A DNA stretch of 64,000 nt from Myxococcota bacterium (GTDB lineage Bacteria > Myxococcota_A > UBA796 > JAFGLY01), in the NCBI GenBank assembly GCA_024276675.1, contig JAJRWT010000008.1:42050-106049 (forward strand), given 5' to 3'. Positions 1 through 9,020 of this stretch are shown here, piece by piece (the stretch's first letter is position 1; each line of letters begins with the position of its first letter). A program made the position numbers and the translations under genes. Under the pieces are notes generated by a model. The model was not told the origin of the DNA. It worked only from the letters and a program-made list of their open reading frames with translations, and did no database searches.

Positions 1-3
1 AAC

Positions 4-1395
4 ATGGCTTCGCTTCAACGCGACCCACGGCAGAGCACCATCCTGGTCATCGACGACGAAGAAAGCATGCGCCACATGTTGAGCCTTATGCTATCGAATT
101 CCGGCTACAACGTGGAAACCGCCGCCAGTGGCCAAGATGGTCTCGAGATCATCCGAGCAGATGAAGAGATCCGCATCGTGCTGTGCGATCTTCGTATGCC
201 GCAGATGGATGGGCTTGGCTTCGTCCGACGAGCAAGACGACTCCGTACGGGCATCATAGTAATTGTCATGAGCGCCTACGGAACCACGGATACGGCCATC
301 GAAGCCGTCAAACGAGGCGCCTACGATTTCGTCTCCAAGCCCTTCCGTTCCGACGAAATAGTCCTGACTCTTCGCAAGGTCGAGGAGAGGGAGCGGCTGG
401 CACGTGAGAACGCCGTGCTGCGGGAAGAGGTCGCCCGGCAACGTCGTCTTTCATCTTCCATGGTGGGAGCCGCGGGAGGCCTGCGACTCGTGGCCGAGGC
501 AGCCCGCAAGGTGGCGTCTGCTCCCTCCACCGTGTTGATCACCGGTGAGAGCGGCTCGGGCAAGGAAGTGCTGGCCAGGTCCATCCACGAACTCTCACCC
601 AGGGCGAAAATGCCCTTTGTTGCCATCAACTGTGCCGCGATACCCGAAAACCTCCTGGAAAGTGAGCTGTTCGGCCATGAACGCGGAGCATTCACGGGAG
701 CCGTGCGTACACGCCCAGGCTTGTTCGAGCAGGCGGACAAGGGCACGTTGCTGCTGGACGAGATTGGCGAGATGCCATTGCACCTTCAGGTCAAGCTCCT
801 TCGCGTGATAGAAGGTGGCCACCTGCGAAGGTTGGGAGGCAACAAAGATATCCCCGTGGATGTCAGGCTTCTGGCAGCCACCGCCCAGGATCTGCCCGAA
901 CTCGTCCGTACCCAGAGGTTTCGACAGGATCTCTACTACCGGCTGAACGTGGTAGGGATTCACATGCCCCTCCTTCGTGAGCGACGCGAAGACATTCCCC
1001 TGCTGGTGGATCATTTCCTGACAATCCACGCCGCCCGCCTGGGGCGCAGCAAGCCTCGCATCAGCCCCGAGGCCATGAGGATACTGGAAGAACACCCATG
1101 GCCGGGCAACGTCCGCCAATTGGAAAACGCGTGCGAGCGAGCCCTGCTCCTGGGTGACGGCAGCTTGTTGAGCAGAGAAGACCTGCCGCCGGAACTACTG
1201 GAGGGAATGATCAACGACCAGGCCGAATCTCCGGGTTGGGATCTCTCCATCAAGCGCAGGGTGCCCGAGCTGGAGAAGCGCCTCATCGCCAGAGCCCTGG
1301 ATCTTTGTGGAGGCAATCGCAGCAAGGCCGCCCCCCTGCTGGAGATCTCCTACAAGGCACTGTTGTACAAGATTCGCGAGTACGGGCTGGATTGA
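4..1395 (+). CDS. NtrC-family sigma-54-dependent response regulator
   Basis: This is a 463-residue cytoplasmic transcriptional activator with three domains. The receiver domain (about 12-125) has the acidic pair D17-D18, the phospho-acceptor D62 and the conserved Lys of SKPF. The AAA+ domain has Walker A GESGSGKE at 181-188, the sigma-54 contact loop GAFTGA at 228-233 and Walker B LLLDEIGE at 249-256. The C-terminus is a Fis-type helix-turn-helix. The length is normal for NtrC/PilR/AtoC proteins. When phosphorylated, such proteins remodel sigma-54 holoenzyme at TGGCAC/TTGC promoters. The start lies 3 bases inside the window, so the partner histidine kinase is probably just upstream. The pilus genes that follow make a PilR-like role attractive, but that is inferred from context only. 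Confidence 0.93.
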   Translation: MASLQRDPRQSTILVIDDEESMRHMLSLMLSNSGYNVETAASGQDGLEIIRADEEIRIVLCDLRMPQMDGLGFVRRARRLRTGIIVIVMSAYGTTDTAIEAVKRGAYDFVSKPFRSDEIVLTLRKVEERERLARENAVLREEVARQRRLSSSMVGAAGGLRLVAEAARKVASAPSTVLITGESGSGKEVLARSIHELSPRAKMPFVAINCAAIPENLLESELFGHERGAFTGAVRTRPGLFEQADKGTLLLDEIGEMPLHLQVKLLRVIEGGHLRRLGGNKDIPVDVRLLAATAQDLPELVRTQRFRQDLYYRLNVVGIHMPLLRERREDIPLLVDHFLTIHAARLGRSKPRISPEAMRILEEHPWPGNVRQLENACERALLLGDGSLLSREDLPPELLEGMINDQAESPGWDLSIKRRVPELEKRLIARALDLCGGNRSKAAPLLEISYKALLYKIREYGLD

Positions 1396-1399
1396 AACC

Positions 1400-2266
1400 A
1401 TGAACAGCCTTGGTGGACCATTGTCGGGCAAGATTGCGATCTACCTCGCCGTGTCGCTGCTTTTTCTGGGGGGCTGTGGTCCTGAAGCACGGGTCCGAAA
1501 AGGGCGTGATGCCATTCAACAGCACGACCTCGTGAAGGCCGAGTCAGCCTATCGCCAGGCATTGAAGATGGACCCCGACCATACGGATGCGCTCTATGGG
1601 CTTGGTTGGACCTACTACCTGGCGGGCGAACCGAGTATGGCCAGACCATACTTCGAAAGGTGCATACAGCTTGCCCCCCATAGCCCGCTCGGGTACAAGG
1701 GGCTGGGTTCGTTGGCCATGGCGGAAGGTAACCTGCTGCTGGCCGAAGAGCGTTTCCAACAGGCACTGGACAGAGCCCCCGGAGATACGGCGCTGCTCAA
1801 CAGCCTGGCCCTTTTGCGAATGAAGTCCGGCAGGTTGCGGGACGCCGAAGCCATATTCAAGGAACTAAGGCAGCGCGAACCAGACAATCCAACCATTGCC
1901 ATCGGGCAGTGCGAACTGCTTCTCAAGATGAAGAAAGCCCCGGATGCCCTTGACATCGTCGATGGTGTGCTGGCTGGCGACAAACTGGAACCCGCGGAAC
2001 ACGCCATGCTCCTGCAGATGCGAGGCCGGCTGCTGGTGGCCTTGACAGCCAGACGGGTCGACAAGGAAAGGTGCAGTGAAACCGCACCGCCGGTGTTGGC
2101 ATACCTGCAGCAGGCGCTGGACGATTTCCAGGAGGCGGAAAACCTCGGTGTTCCATTGCCGGATCTTCCTTCAGCCCGCAGGTTGGCACTCAGGCGGCGA
2201 AGCGTGGTCTCCGAGATGTGCCCGGAGGCTGGCAACGCAGGCGCAGCGGAGGTGACAGGGTTTTGA
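1400..2266 (+). CDS. TPR lipoprotein, PilF/Tgl-like candidate pilotin
   Basis: The protein has 288 residues. The ATG at 1400 is chosen because it directly begins a lipoprotein signal peptide with lipobox LGGC (Cys26); a longer upstream reading would bury it. The rest is a run of tetratricopeptide repeats from about residue 30 to 200 with the usual A-x-x-x-Y/F-x-x-A-L spacing, then a less regular tail. It lies 4 bp after the response regulator and upstream of minor pilin genes. In known systems, outer-membrane TPR lipoproteins of this size (PilF in Pseudomonas, Tgl in Myxococcus) help the PilQ secretin assemble. The fold and lipidation are visible in the sequence; the pilotin role is inferred from neighbourhood. 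Confidence 0.75.
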   Translation: MNSLGGPLSGKIAIYLAVSLLFLGGCGPEARVRKGRDAIQQHDLVKAESAYRQALKMDPDHTDALYGLGWTYYLAGEPSMARPYFERCIQLAPHSPLGYKGLGSLAMAEGNLLLAEERFQQALDRAPGDTALLNSLALLRMKSGRLRDAEAIFKELRQREPDNPTIAIGQCELLLKMKKAPDALDIVDGVLAGDKLEPAEHAMLLQMRGRLLVALTARRVDKERCSETAPPVLAYLQQALDDFQEAENLGVPLPDLPSARRLALRRRSVVSEMCPEAGNAGAAEVTGF

Positions 2267-2540
2267 GGCCCGGTGGGTCTCCCTTCAAGACAACGGGACT
2301 GTCCGTCCCAGTGCCGGAGAGCCCCATGTATCCCATGTTTCATACCGGCAGTCGAGCTTCGAGTGCTGGGAAATGTTTTCTGAATTAGGTAAGTATTACC
2401 CAACGCAGCTCTGCAAGTGTTGGTGAATGGCCGCCGTCATACGCTCCATGACACGGAATACTGCCAACGGCGTGATTATTGCAAGAAAACACCACAGGGC
2501 ATGGCAGGAGGCATTCCAGCAGAACAACGAGTTGTCGTCA

Positions 2541-3311
2541 ATGAGCAGGTACATCACCAGAACTGGCAGCAGGTGCCCACCGTCCCTGGCTTTCCTTGGA
2601 CCGGGACCAGGGGTTCGAAAGCTCCACCGACCGTCGCCCCGTGCTGCCTTCACCCTGATAGAAGTCCTGCTGGTGCTTTCCATCATAGGGGTCCTGGCTG
2701 CCATAGGATGGAGCACCCTCTACGACGACCTCCCTCGTTTTCGCTTGATCCGTGCCGGAAAGGGCATGCAGGCCGATCTCCAGAACCTGCGTATGGCCGC
2801 CATCCAATCAAACCACGAGACACGCTTCCTGCTGGAGTCTCCCGACCCCTACCCCGACGATCCTGTTTCCTACGGTGGTTCCTGGTGGCTCCAGGGAGGC
2901 AACTCCTCCATAAACAGCAGCGCCTGGGAAGACATGCCTTTCGACGACGATGGCGACGATGTGGACGATGATCGCTCCGAGGGGCACGCTGATCTGGGGC
3001 CAGGTGGCAACCGGCAGGCAAAAGGGGTGGGACTCCAACAATGGGGAGCCATTTCGGGTCCCGGTGCGGGAAACGCCGATGCCATCGTTTTTACACCGAG
3101 AGGCTGGGTTTCGAACCCGGCCCACGATTTTGATTCCGAGGGTTACATAACATTGAAACTCATCAACAAGGCAGCGATGGGCAGGGGAATAGAAGACGAA
3201 ATCCACGTTCGAGTTGCACGTTCCGGCTACGTCAGGCTTGAATCCACCCTGGATCCCGACAGCTCTTCGGGGACCGTCGGAACCGATGGGAGCAGCCACG
3301 ATGATTCCTAG
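2541..3311 (+). CDS. Type IV pilus minor pilin, FimT/GspH-like
   Basis: This 256-residue prepilin-like protein has the type III signal AAFTLIEV followed by a hydrophobic helix (VLLVLSIIGVLAAIGW). Glu5 of the mature protein is present, but the residue before the Phe cleavage site is Ala rather than the usual Gly. The leader is long (about 35 residues) if the ATG at 2541 is used; upstream ATGs at 2427 and 2448 are also in frame, so the start is uncertain. The mature part is rich in Asp and Gly, with a DDDGDDVDDD stretch that could bind calcium. Its stop overlaps the next pilin start by 11 bp. Such minor pilins prime pilus assembly at the inner membrane. Confidence 0.8.
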   Translation: MSRYITRTGSRCPPSLAFLGPGPGVRKLHRPSPRAAFTLIEVLLVLSIIGVLAAIGWSTLYDDLPRFRLIRAGKGMQADLQNLRMAAIQSNHETRFLLESPDPYPDDPVSYGGSWWLQGGNSSINSSAWEDMPFDDDGDDVDDDRSEGHADLGPGGNRQAKGVGLQQWGAISGPGAGNADAIVFTPRGWVSNPAHDFDSEGYITLKLINKAAMGRGIEDEIHVRVARSGYVRLESTLDPDSSSGTVGTDGSSHDDS

Positions 3312-3873
3312 GGTTCGCCAGGAAAGAGTTCGGTGGCAGCGATACCGCAGCCTGGGAGGGCCGACGGGCATGCACCGGTCACATGCCCGGCGCAGGCAGG
3401 CTTTCACACTTATCGAAGTTCTGCTGGCCACGGCCTTGCTGGGTTTTTCGCTGATAGTGATGTTCGGTTTCCACGCCCAGGCGGCTCGTTCAAATCTCCA
3501 CGCAAGGAAGATCACAGACTGCACCTACCTGGCCCAGGCCAAGATGGAAGAGCTGATGGCACTTCCCTGGACAGAGATGAACCGTCCCGACGAGTTGGAA
3601 GACTCGGTGGGAGAAGACCCCACGACGGGTGCCGACCCCTGGGCATGGCTGGAGCAACCCGACGACGGCGGCCAGCCCTCCGGCGTCAACGCGGCAGGCA
3701 ACACCGACACCACCTACGGCCAGGCCAACTACTACATCACCTGGGACATCGAAGACATGGACTCCGACGAGTCCTGGACCAGGATACGAGTGCGCTGTGT
3801 CTACGAGGATCATCGTTTCAATACGTGGCGGGGCACCACGATCTCCAGCTACAAGTACAGAGACGACCTATGA
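3301..3873 (+). CDS. Type IV pilus minor pilin, PilV-like
   Basis: This 190-residue prepilin has the class III signal QAFTLIEV followed by a hydrophobic helix (LLATALLGFSLIVMFGF). The ATG at 3301 overlaps the preceding pilin gene by 11 bp. An internal ATG at 3370, with GGGAGGG about 10 bases upstream, gives a more typical 10-residue leader and may be the true start. The body has the PilV-type segment in which the hydrophobic helix leads to YLAQAKMEELMALP and then an acidic, Tyr-rich globular domain. It sits second in the minor-pilin operon and is coupled to the PilW-like gene by an ATGA overlap. Its role is minor pilin or tip-complex subunit. Confidence 0.83.
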   Translation: MIPRVRQERVRWQRYRSLGGPTGMHRSHARRRQAFTLIEVLLATALLGFSLIVMFGFHAQAARSNLHARKITDCTYLAQAKMEELMALPWTEMNRPDELEDSVGEDPTTGADPWAWLEQPDDGGQPSGVNAAGNTDTTYGQANYYITWDIEDMDSDESWTRIRVRCVYEDHRFNTWRGTTISSYKYRDDL

Positions 3874-5075
3874 ACACCCCACTTTGCCAACGTAGATCTC
3901 CAGAGCACGGTGGGACCCGGGACTGCTTGGCTGTGGTCAGGCCGCCCCGGTTTCCACCTGGCAACGTCGATGGGGCTCCTGCCATGGAGCCGCTAAACCA
4001 TCACGGCCGGTTTCCGGCCTGGCGTCCTGGCAGGCGCTCGGGCTTCACCATGATCGAGCTGGCCATTGCGATCACGTTGGCCGGCATGGTAACCGCCGGG
4101 CTCTACCAGCTCTTCTCGGTGCAGTCACGCCAATTGCTGTTCCTGGACCTACAGACCGAAATGCACCAGAACCTGCGTTTCGCAACGGATGTCCTGACCC
4201 GGACCATCCGCGAGGCTGGAATGGGGGTGGGATCCGGAACCACCGGCTACCTGGGCGCCTCTGGAGATACCAACCAGGTGCTGCCCGTCGTCACCTCCTA
4301 CAACGACTGGACGGGAGGTGATGGCACCGATGCCTTTACCCTGGTTCACATGGACCCCTCTCTGACCATGAACACCGCCGCCCCACTGGGGGCACCCCCG
4401 GGCTGCGATACGGAAGAACTCTCCTTCAACCTCAACGTTCCCGACTACGCCACCGTCATCCAGAGCTTTGAATCCGGCGAGTTTCTGCTCTGCTACGACT
4501 TTACCAACTTCACGGACGAAGAATCCTACCTCTGGGTGATATCATCGGTGGATACCACCAACGGTACCATCGCCGTAGCCGACAACTGTAGCTACACCGA
4601 CTACCTCAACATCTGCGCCTGCGGTACCGAGAACCTTACTCCCGTGATGACCTGCTCCAAGGCAGAAGTAATCACTTTCTACATCGACAACGACGCCGAT
4701 GGGACCGGTCCCGGTTCCGAAGAGCACCCGGTGCTGATGATGGACCTGGACCTGGACTGGCCCGAATCAGACGACGTTCCCCTGGTGGACGACATCGAAG
4801 ACGTGCAAGTGGCCTACTGTCTACGCGACAACGACTGCTCCGATCCCACAGCCTGGGTCAACTCAATCACATCCACCCAGACGGTCTGGATGATGCGCGT
4901 GTCCATCATTGCTCGAAGCACTCGCGAAGACCCCAGGGGGAAATACGAGGGCCTTCGGCCCGCACTGGAATCACACTCCGAGGCATCTGCCTCGGACCAC
5001 TATTACCGGCAGGTCCTCACCACCGAGGTCACCCTTCGAAACCAGCGCTTCTACTCCAACATGTATTCTCCATGA
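3870..5075 (+). CDS. Type IV pilus minor pilin, PilW-like
   Basis: This 401-residue PilW-family protein starts at the ATG at 3870, which overlaps the upstream stop as ATGA. The open frame extends much further upstream, but that part is a shadow of the PilV-like gene. The prepilin signal is SGFTMIEL, with Gly before the cleavage site and mature Glu5, followed by a hydrophobic helix. A second in-frame ATG at 3984 gives a shorter leader. The globular part is acidic, has a cluster of Cys residues around 4590-4660, and is long for the family, as is usual for PilW. It probably sits in the tip complex with the neighbouring PilX- and PilY1-like proteins. Confidence 0.85.
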   Translation: MNTPLCQRRSPEHGGTRDCLAVVRPPRFPPGNVDGAPAMEPLNHHGRFPAWRPGRRSGFTMIELAIAITLAGMVTAGLYQLFSVQSRQLLFLDLQTEMHQNLRFATDVLTRTIREAGMGVGSGTTGYLGASGDTNQVLPVVTSYNDWTGGDGTDAFTLVHMDPSLTMNTAAPLGAPPGCDTEELSFNLNVPDYATVIQSFESGEFLLCYDFTNFTDEESYLWVISSVDTTNGTIAVADNCSYTDYLNICACGTENLTPVMTCSKAEVITFYIDNDADGTGPGSEEHPVLMMDLDLDWPESDDVPLVDDIEDVQVAYCLRDNDCSDPTAWVNSITSTQTVWMMRVSIIARSTREDPRGKYEGLRPALESHSEASASDHYYRQVLTTEVTLRNQRFYSNMYSP

Positions 5076-5671
5076 TCAGCAACCACCAATACTCTCCTGA
5101 AGCCTGCCACAAGGGGGCTCCCAGAATGCTCGGAGCAGGATTCGAATCCCGCCGGGGCTACGTGATGCTGGTGGCCTTGATTCTACTGGCAATTCTGGCC
5201 GTCGTGGGCGCAACCACGCTTTCGGTTTCGGGCATCGATCAGCGTATCGCGCTCCACAACCGTAAACACATGATGGTCATGAACTCGGCCGACGCCGGCA
5301 CGCAGCACGCACGCGAACAACTGGCCTACCAGGACCCCGCGGACGAAGGCTGGGGTTTCGTCAACGACACCGGTGACGCCACAGACACAGGTTACTTCGT
5401 GGCCGCCCGTGACGCCGAGTCCTACTTCGAAGGGATCTCCTACGCCCATAATCTCGGCATCTACAGGGTTTCCGCGCTGTACGAGCGCTGCGCGAACCCT
5501 CCACCGGGCTACTCCACCGAGCTGGGCAGCCAGCAGTTTCGATCCGACTACTGGCGAATGCTGTCCACCGCCGAGATGGAAGACGCCTCCTACTCCGATA
5601 TCAATGAAACCACCGCGACCGTGGCAGCCACCCTTCGAAAGGTGGTCCACGGCAGTTGCAAGATCCGATAG
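5072..5671 (+). CDS. Type IV pilus assembly protein, PilX-like
   Basis: This is a 199-residue protein with an N-terminal hydrophobic segment (YVMLVALILLAILAVVGAT) preceded by SRRG, matching the PilX N-terminal family, in which the usual FTLIE motif is replaced by a G-x-V-L-like start. It is followed by NSADAGTQHAREQL, a close match to the family's A-E-A-G motif region. Translation is coupled to the PilW-like gene by an ATGA overlap at 5072-5075, and the PilY1 gene follows 20 bp later. In known systems PilX and PilY1 act together at the pilus tip. Confidence 0.82.
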   Translation: MISNHQYSPEACHKGAPRMLGAGFESRRGYVMLVALILLAILAVVGATTLSVSGIDQRIALHNRKHMMVMNSADAGTQHAREQLAYQDPADEGWGFVNDTGDATDTGYFVAARDAESYFEGISYAHNLGIYRVSALYERCANPPPGYSTELGSQQFRSDYWRMLSTAEMEDASYSDINETTATVAATLRKVVHGSCKIR

Positions 5672-5691
5672 AACACCGAAAGGGAGCCACC

Positions 5692-8600
5692 ATGGAGCTC
5701 CGCCTCTACCGTCTGACTCTCCTTCCATTGGCAGTGGTCCTGAAACCAACCGTTCTGCTGGCATTCTGCCTGCTGGTTCCTCGTGAACTGCTCGCCGATT
5801 CATCGGTGGGCGGAGAAGAATACCTGGCAGTGGCGGAAGCCGTTGAACCAAACATCCTCTTCCTCATCGACATGTCCGAAAACATGCTGGACCCCTGTCC
5901 CACATCTTCGGATTCCTCCGATACGGGTGAAGACACCGGGACAGGAGATACCGCTTCCGGCAGCGCCTCCACCACGCCTTGCATCGATGAGGTCGCCGAT
6001 GCCATCGACCAGATCACCCAACATTTCGATTGGGCCCGTTTCGGCGTGGCGGGAACAGCCAGTAGCGAAGACTACGACGGCTACACGGCGATCGCACCAC
6101 TTGGCTGCAGCAACGCCCAGGTCAGCGCCATAGTTGCCGACCTCACCGCAAACTCCATCGACACCAGGAACCTGGCCGAGTCGCTGGCCGACCTGGCGGA
6201 CAACTACTTCACCATCACCTCGTCCGGAGATGGCTATGACGACGACGGGGACGGCTGTGAAGCCGACTGGACCGACGCCCCCATCCAATACTGGTGCCAG
6301 GAAACCCACATAATCGTCATCACAGTGGACCGTCCGGAAGACGACGAAGATGTCATCAGCGGCTATGCACCCACCCTCACCCTGGACTGCATGTGCGACC
6401 AGGAGGAGCTGACCGTTACGCGAGACGACGAGGAGTGCCTCTACGACAACGTCGTATATTCCCTGTACAACTCTGATTTCAACGCCTCCCTGAGCGACAC
6501 CCAGAACATCGTCGTACACACCGTTGCCATAGGTCTCGACACCGACACCGTGGCAGAGTTCCTCTTTGGCAACGCCGCGGACCAGACCGATGGCGAAGGC
6601 ATCTATTCCATCGCAGACAGCGGAGACGAACTGCTGACCTCGCTCATGGTGATACTCTCGGACATCAGGTCCGGCTTCTATTCACGTTCTGCTCCCGTTC
6701 TGTCCGCAGCAGGTGACTATCTCATCTATTCCTTCTACGAAATAGGATGGGACGAGATCTACGGAGGAAGTCCTCTGGCCAAGGGATACGTAAGGGCCTA
6801 CCAGATAGACGACGATCCCACCAGCGACCAGTACGGGCAGATCGACTACCTCTCGGGTGGTGACTATGACCTCTGGGGGGGGGCGATATGGGACGCGGGC
6901 TGGCTGCTCAGCAGTCGTATCGTCACTCCTTCGGAAATGAACCCCGATGATCGTGATGGTTCAGGGAGGCGCGACATCTACACCTTCGTGGACGAAATGA
7001 TGGCAACGTCCATGTCGTCCGAGGGAACGGCATCGCGCAGGATGAGCTACGACTATTCCTTTTCCACCGCCCTCGTGGGTCACTCGGATGTCCTGGACCT
7101 GTTCATGGACACAACCCTGGATGGTACCTGTGCCAAGGAATACGACACCTACGACCTCAACGACGACTGCCTGGTGGACAGCACCGACTACCAGAAGTTC
7201 ATCGACTTCGTGCGTGGCTACAACCTGTCCTATTTCAAGTACCTGGACCAGATGCGTGGCTACTGGAAACTGGGAGACTCGCCCCATTCCGTCCCCGTGG
7301 TGGTGTCGGCCAGGAACAACTCCTACACCGTCGATCCCACCTACCGCAAGTTTCTCGACAACCTGGAAAAGGACGAAGTCCCAAGCATGGTGTTCATCGC
7401 TGCAAACGACGGCATGCTACACGCCTTCTTCCTGGAGGATCTACTTACATCCTCCCACAGCGACGAGGGCGAGGAATCCTGGGCATGGATCCCGTCATAC
7501 CTGCTCTACCGGGAGCACGACGCAGAGTGGGCTGGCCATCTCTACGACCAGATCCTTTACGGAAGAACATTCCTGTTCGACGGCTCGCCGGTGGTGGAGG
7601 ACGTCTGGCTGGACGACGACGGCGATGGCAGCAAGGCCGAGGACGGTTCCGAATGGCACCGCGTAATTGTGGTCCAGCAGGGGAACGGAGGCCCGGTGAC
7701 CCTGGCGCTGGACATCAGCGACCCCCAGGCTCCCGAGTACCTGTGGGAACAGGTGGACGAGAGGGACAGCACGGCCATCGGCTACACCGTGAGTCGCCCC
7801 GTCATCGCCAACGTATACGATACCAGCGACAGCACGGATCCCAGGGACAGGTGGGTCGCCATCTGGGCATCGGGTCGTGCCGTGCCCTATTCCACCAGCA
7901 CCAGCTACTACACCGCCACAGAAGCCAACCTCTACATGTGGGCCCTGACCGATGACTACTGGACCAGTCCCTCCAGCTCTCGTTTCGTTGGGTTCAGCAG
8001 CGACGGTACCGAGACCTGGACCGAGGGCTCGGGGGCCCTGATGAACCAAGGTGGCTCCAACGGCCATCCAGAAGCTGGCATCTTCGGTAGTTCCCTGGAT
8101 TCCGACAGTGACTCACGCTACGAGTATGCCTACATCTCGGCTCCACTCACGGTCATCGACGTTGACTCCGACGGTGATGCCGACACCATATATTTCCCCG
8201 TATCCGCAACCTATGATTCCGCCCCCACGGATCCGGCGGACATAGCGGATCCCGGCCAGACCTGGATCTGGAAGGCCCTCATCGACTCCACGGATCCCGA
8301 TGACATCCAGTGGTGCGACGACCCATTCTACGATCCGGACGACTACATCGGTACGAGACCGGCAGTGTACTACGCCATCACCGCTTCGTGGTTCAGCGAT
8401 GGAACCTTGGGGCTCTACTGGGGCAGCGGCACACCATACGAACGAAGCACGGGAGATCTGGGTTATTTCTTCGCCGTGCAGGACATGGACCCCACATCCT
8501 GCACCACCGCCGTTCCCCTGACCTGCAACTCGCTGGAAGGATACTACGCGCTGGACGACGGCGAGGGTCTCACAGCCGATCCTATCGTCTACGGAGGAGT

Positions 8601-8916
8601 GGTCTACTTCACCACCTATGTGCCCGATGCCGATCAATGTGAACTGGGCGATGGGCGCCTGTATGGACTGGACTACGAGGACTGCTCCGCGGGGATGGAC
8701 ACCAACGGAGACGGCGTAGTGGACACCGACGACAGTGCCTATCAGAGCCTTGGCGAAGGATATCCCTCCCAGGCGACCGTGAGCGAACAGGGGGTCGTCT
8801 TCGTGGGAATGAGCAACCCCACTGTAGACGGCAGTGCTGCCGCGGTGAACGCCATCGACACTGCAACCGACCCATTCATGGGCACCGCGACGATTTCATG
8901 GATGGAGATCTATTGA
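5692..8916 (+). CDS. pilY1: PilY1-like pilus tip / adhesin protein
   Basis: This is a 1074-residue secreted protein. The ATG at 5692 is preferred because AAAGGGAG lies 5 bases upstream and a signal peptide follows directly. Near the N-terminus is a von Willebrand A-like segment with FLIDMSEN, a MIDAS-like D-x-S-x-N. The C-terminal half matches the PilY1 beta-propeller region (SMVFIAANDGMLHAF). Two EF-hand/dockerin-like calcium loops are visible: DLNDDCLVDSTDY (about 7153-7191) and DTNGDGVVDTDD (about 8698-8733). Known PilY1 proteins bind calcium to control pilus extension and retraction and promote adhesion. The protein ends the minor-pilin operon. A Thr/Gly/Ser-rich linker (DTGEDTGTGDTASG) follows the VWA start. 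Confidence 0.9.
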   Translation: MELRLYRLTLLPLAVVLKPTVLLAFCLLVPRELLADSSVGGEEYLAVAEAVEPNILFLIDMSENMLDPCPTSSDSSDTGEDTGTGDTASGSASTTPCIDEVADAIDQITQHFDWARFGVAGTASSEDYDGYTAIAPLGCSNAQVSAIVADLTANSIDTRNLAESLADLADNYFTITSSGDGYDDDGDGCEADWTDAPIQYWCQETHIIVITVDRPEDDEDVISGYAPTLTLDCMCDQEELTVTRDDEECLYDNVVYSLYNSDFNASLSDTQNIVVHTVAIGLDTDTVAEFLFGNAADQTDGEGIYSIADSGDELLTSLMVILSDIRSGFYSRSAPVLSAAGDYLIYSFYEIGWDEIYGGSPLAKGYVRAYQIDDDPTSDQYGQIDYLSGGDYDLWGGAIWDAGWLLSSRIVTPSEMNPDDRDGSGRRDIYTFVDEMMATSMSSEGTASRRMSYDYSFSTALVGHSDVLDLFMDTTLDGTCAKEYDTYDLNDDCLVDSTDYQKFIDFVRGYNLSYFKYLDQMRGYWKLGDSPHSVPVVVSARNNSYTVDPTYRKFLDNLEKDEVPSMVFIAANDGMLHAFFLEDLLTSSHSDEGEESWAWIPSYLLYREHDAEWAGHLYDQILYGRTFLFDGSPVVEDVWLDDDGDGSKAEDGSEWHRVIVVQQGNGGPVTLALDISDPQAPEYLWEQVDERDSTAIGYTVSRPVIANVYDTSDSTDPRDRWVAIWASGRAVPYSTSTSYYTATEANLYMWALTDDYWTSPSSSRFVGFSSDGTETWTEGSGALMNQGGSNGHPEAGIFGSSLDSDSDSRYEYAYISAPLTVIDVDSDGDADTIYFPVSATYDSAPTDPADIADPGQTWIWKALIDSTDPDDIQWCDDPFYDPDDYIGTRPAVYYAITASWFSDGTLGLYWGSGTPYERSTGDLGYFFAVQDMDPTSCTTAVPLTCNSLEGYYALDDGEGLTADPIVYGGVVYFTTYVPDADQCELGDGRLYGLDYEDCSAGMDTNGDGVVDTDDSAYQSLGEGYPSQATVSEQGVVFVGMSNPTVDGSAAAVNAIDTATDPFMGTATISWMEIY

Positions 8917-8956
8917 CGGAACGGACCGTTACTGCCCCATGGCAAGCCGCCTGAAA

Positions 8957-8972
8957 CCGGGACGGCTCCCGG
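8957..8972. terminator. GC-rich hairpin between convergent genes (candidate)
   Basis: A perfect 6-bp inverted repeat, CCGGGA-cggc-TCCCGG, lies in the 104-bp gap between the convergent pilY1 and membrane/TPR genes. It has no T-run, so intrinsic termination is only a suggestion. Confidence 0.3.
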
Positions 8973-9020
8973 AATCGGGCCGGAAACGAGCCGGGGTTCC
9001 AGCGGCCGCTGCGAGATGGG

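Noticed and set aside
2267..2540. Sigma-54 promoter expected before the minor pilins
   Set aside because: I looked for GG-N10-GC type elements here and before pilM and found none that match well.
3105..3125. T-arm-like GGGTTTCGAACCCGG
   Set aside because: It is inside the FimT-like pilin coding sequence and lacks the other tRNA arms.
3333..3869. N-terminal extension of the PilW-like frame
   Set aside because: It is a shadow of the PilV-like gene; the prepilin leader begins after the ATG at 3870.
5136..5156. tRNA T-arm-like ATTCGAATCC sequence
   Set aside because: It lies inside the PilX-like gene; the 5-bp stem does not pair and no other arms are found.
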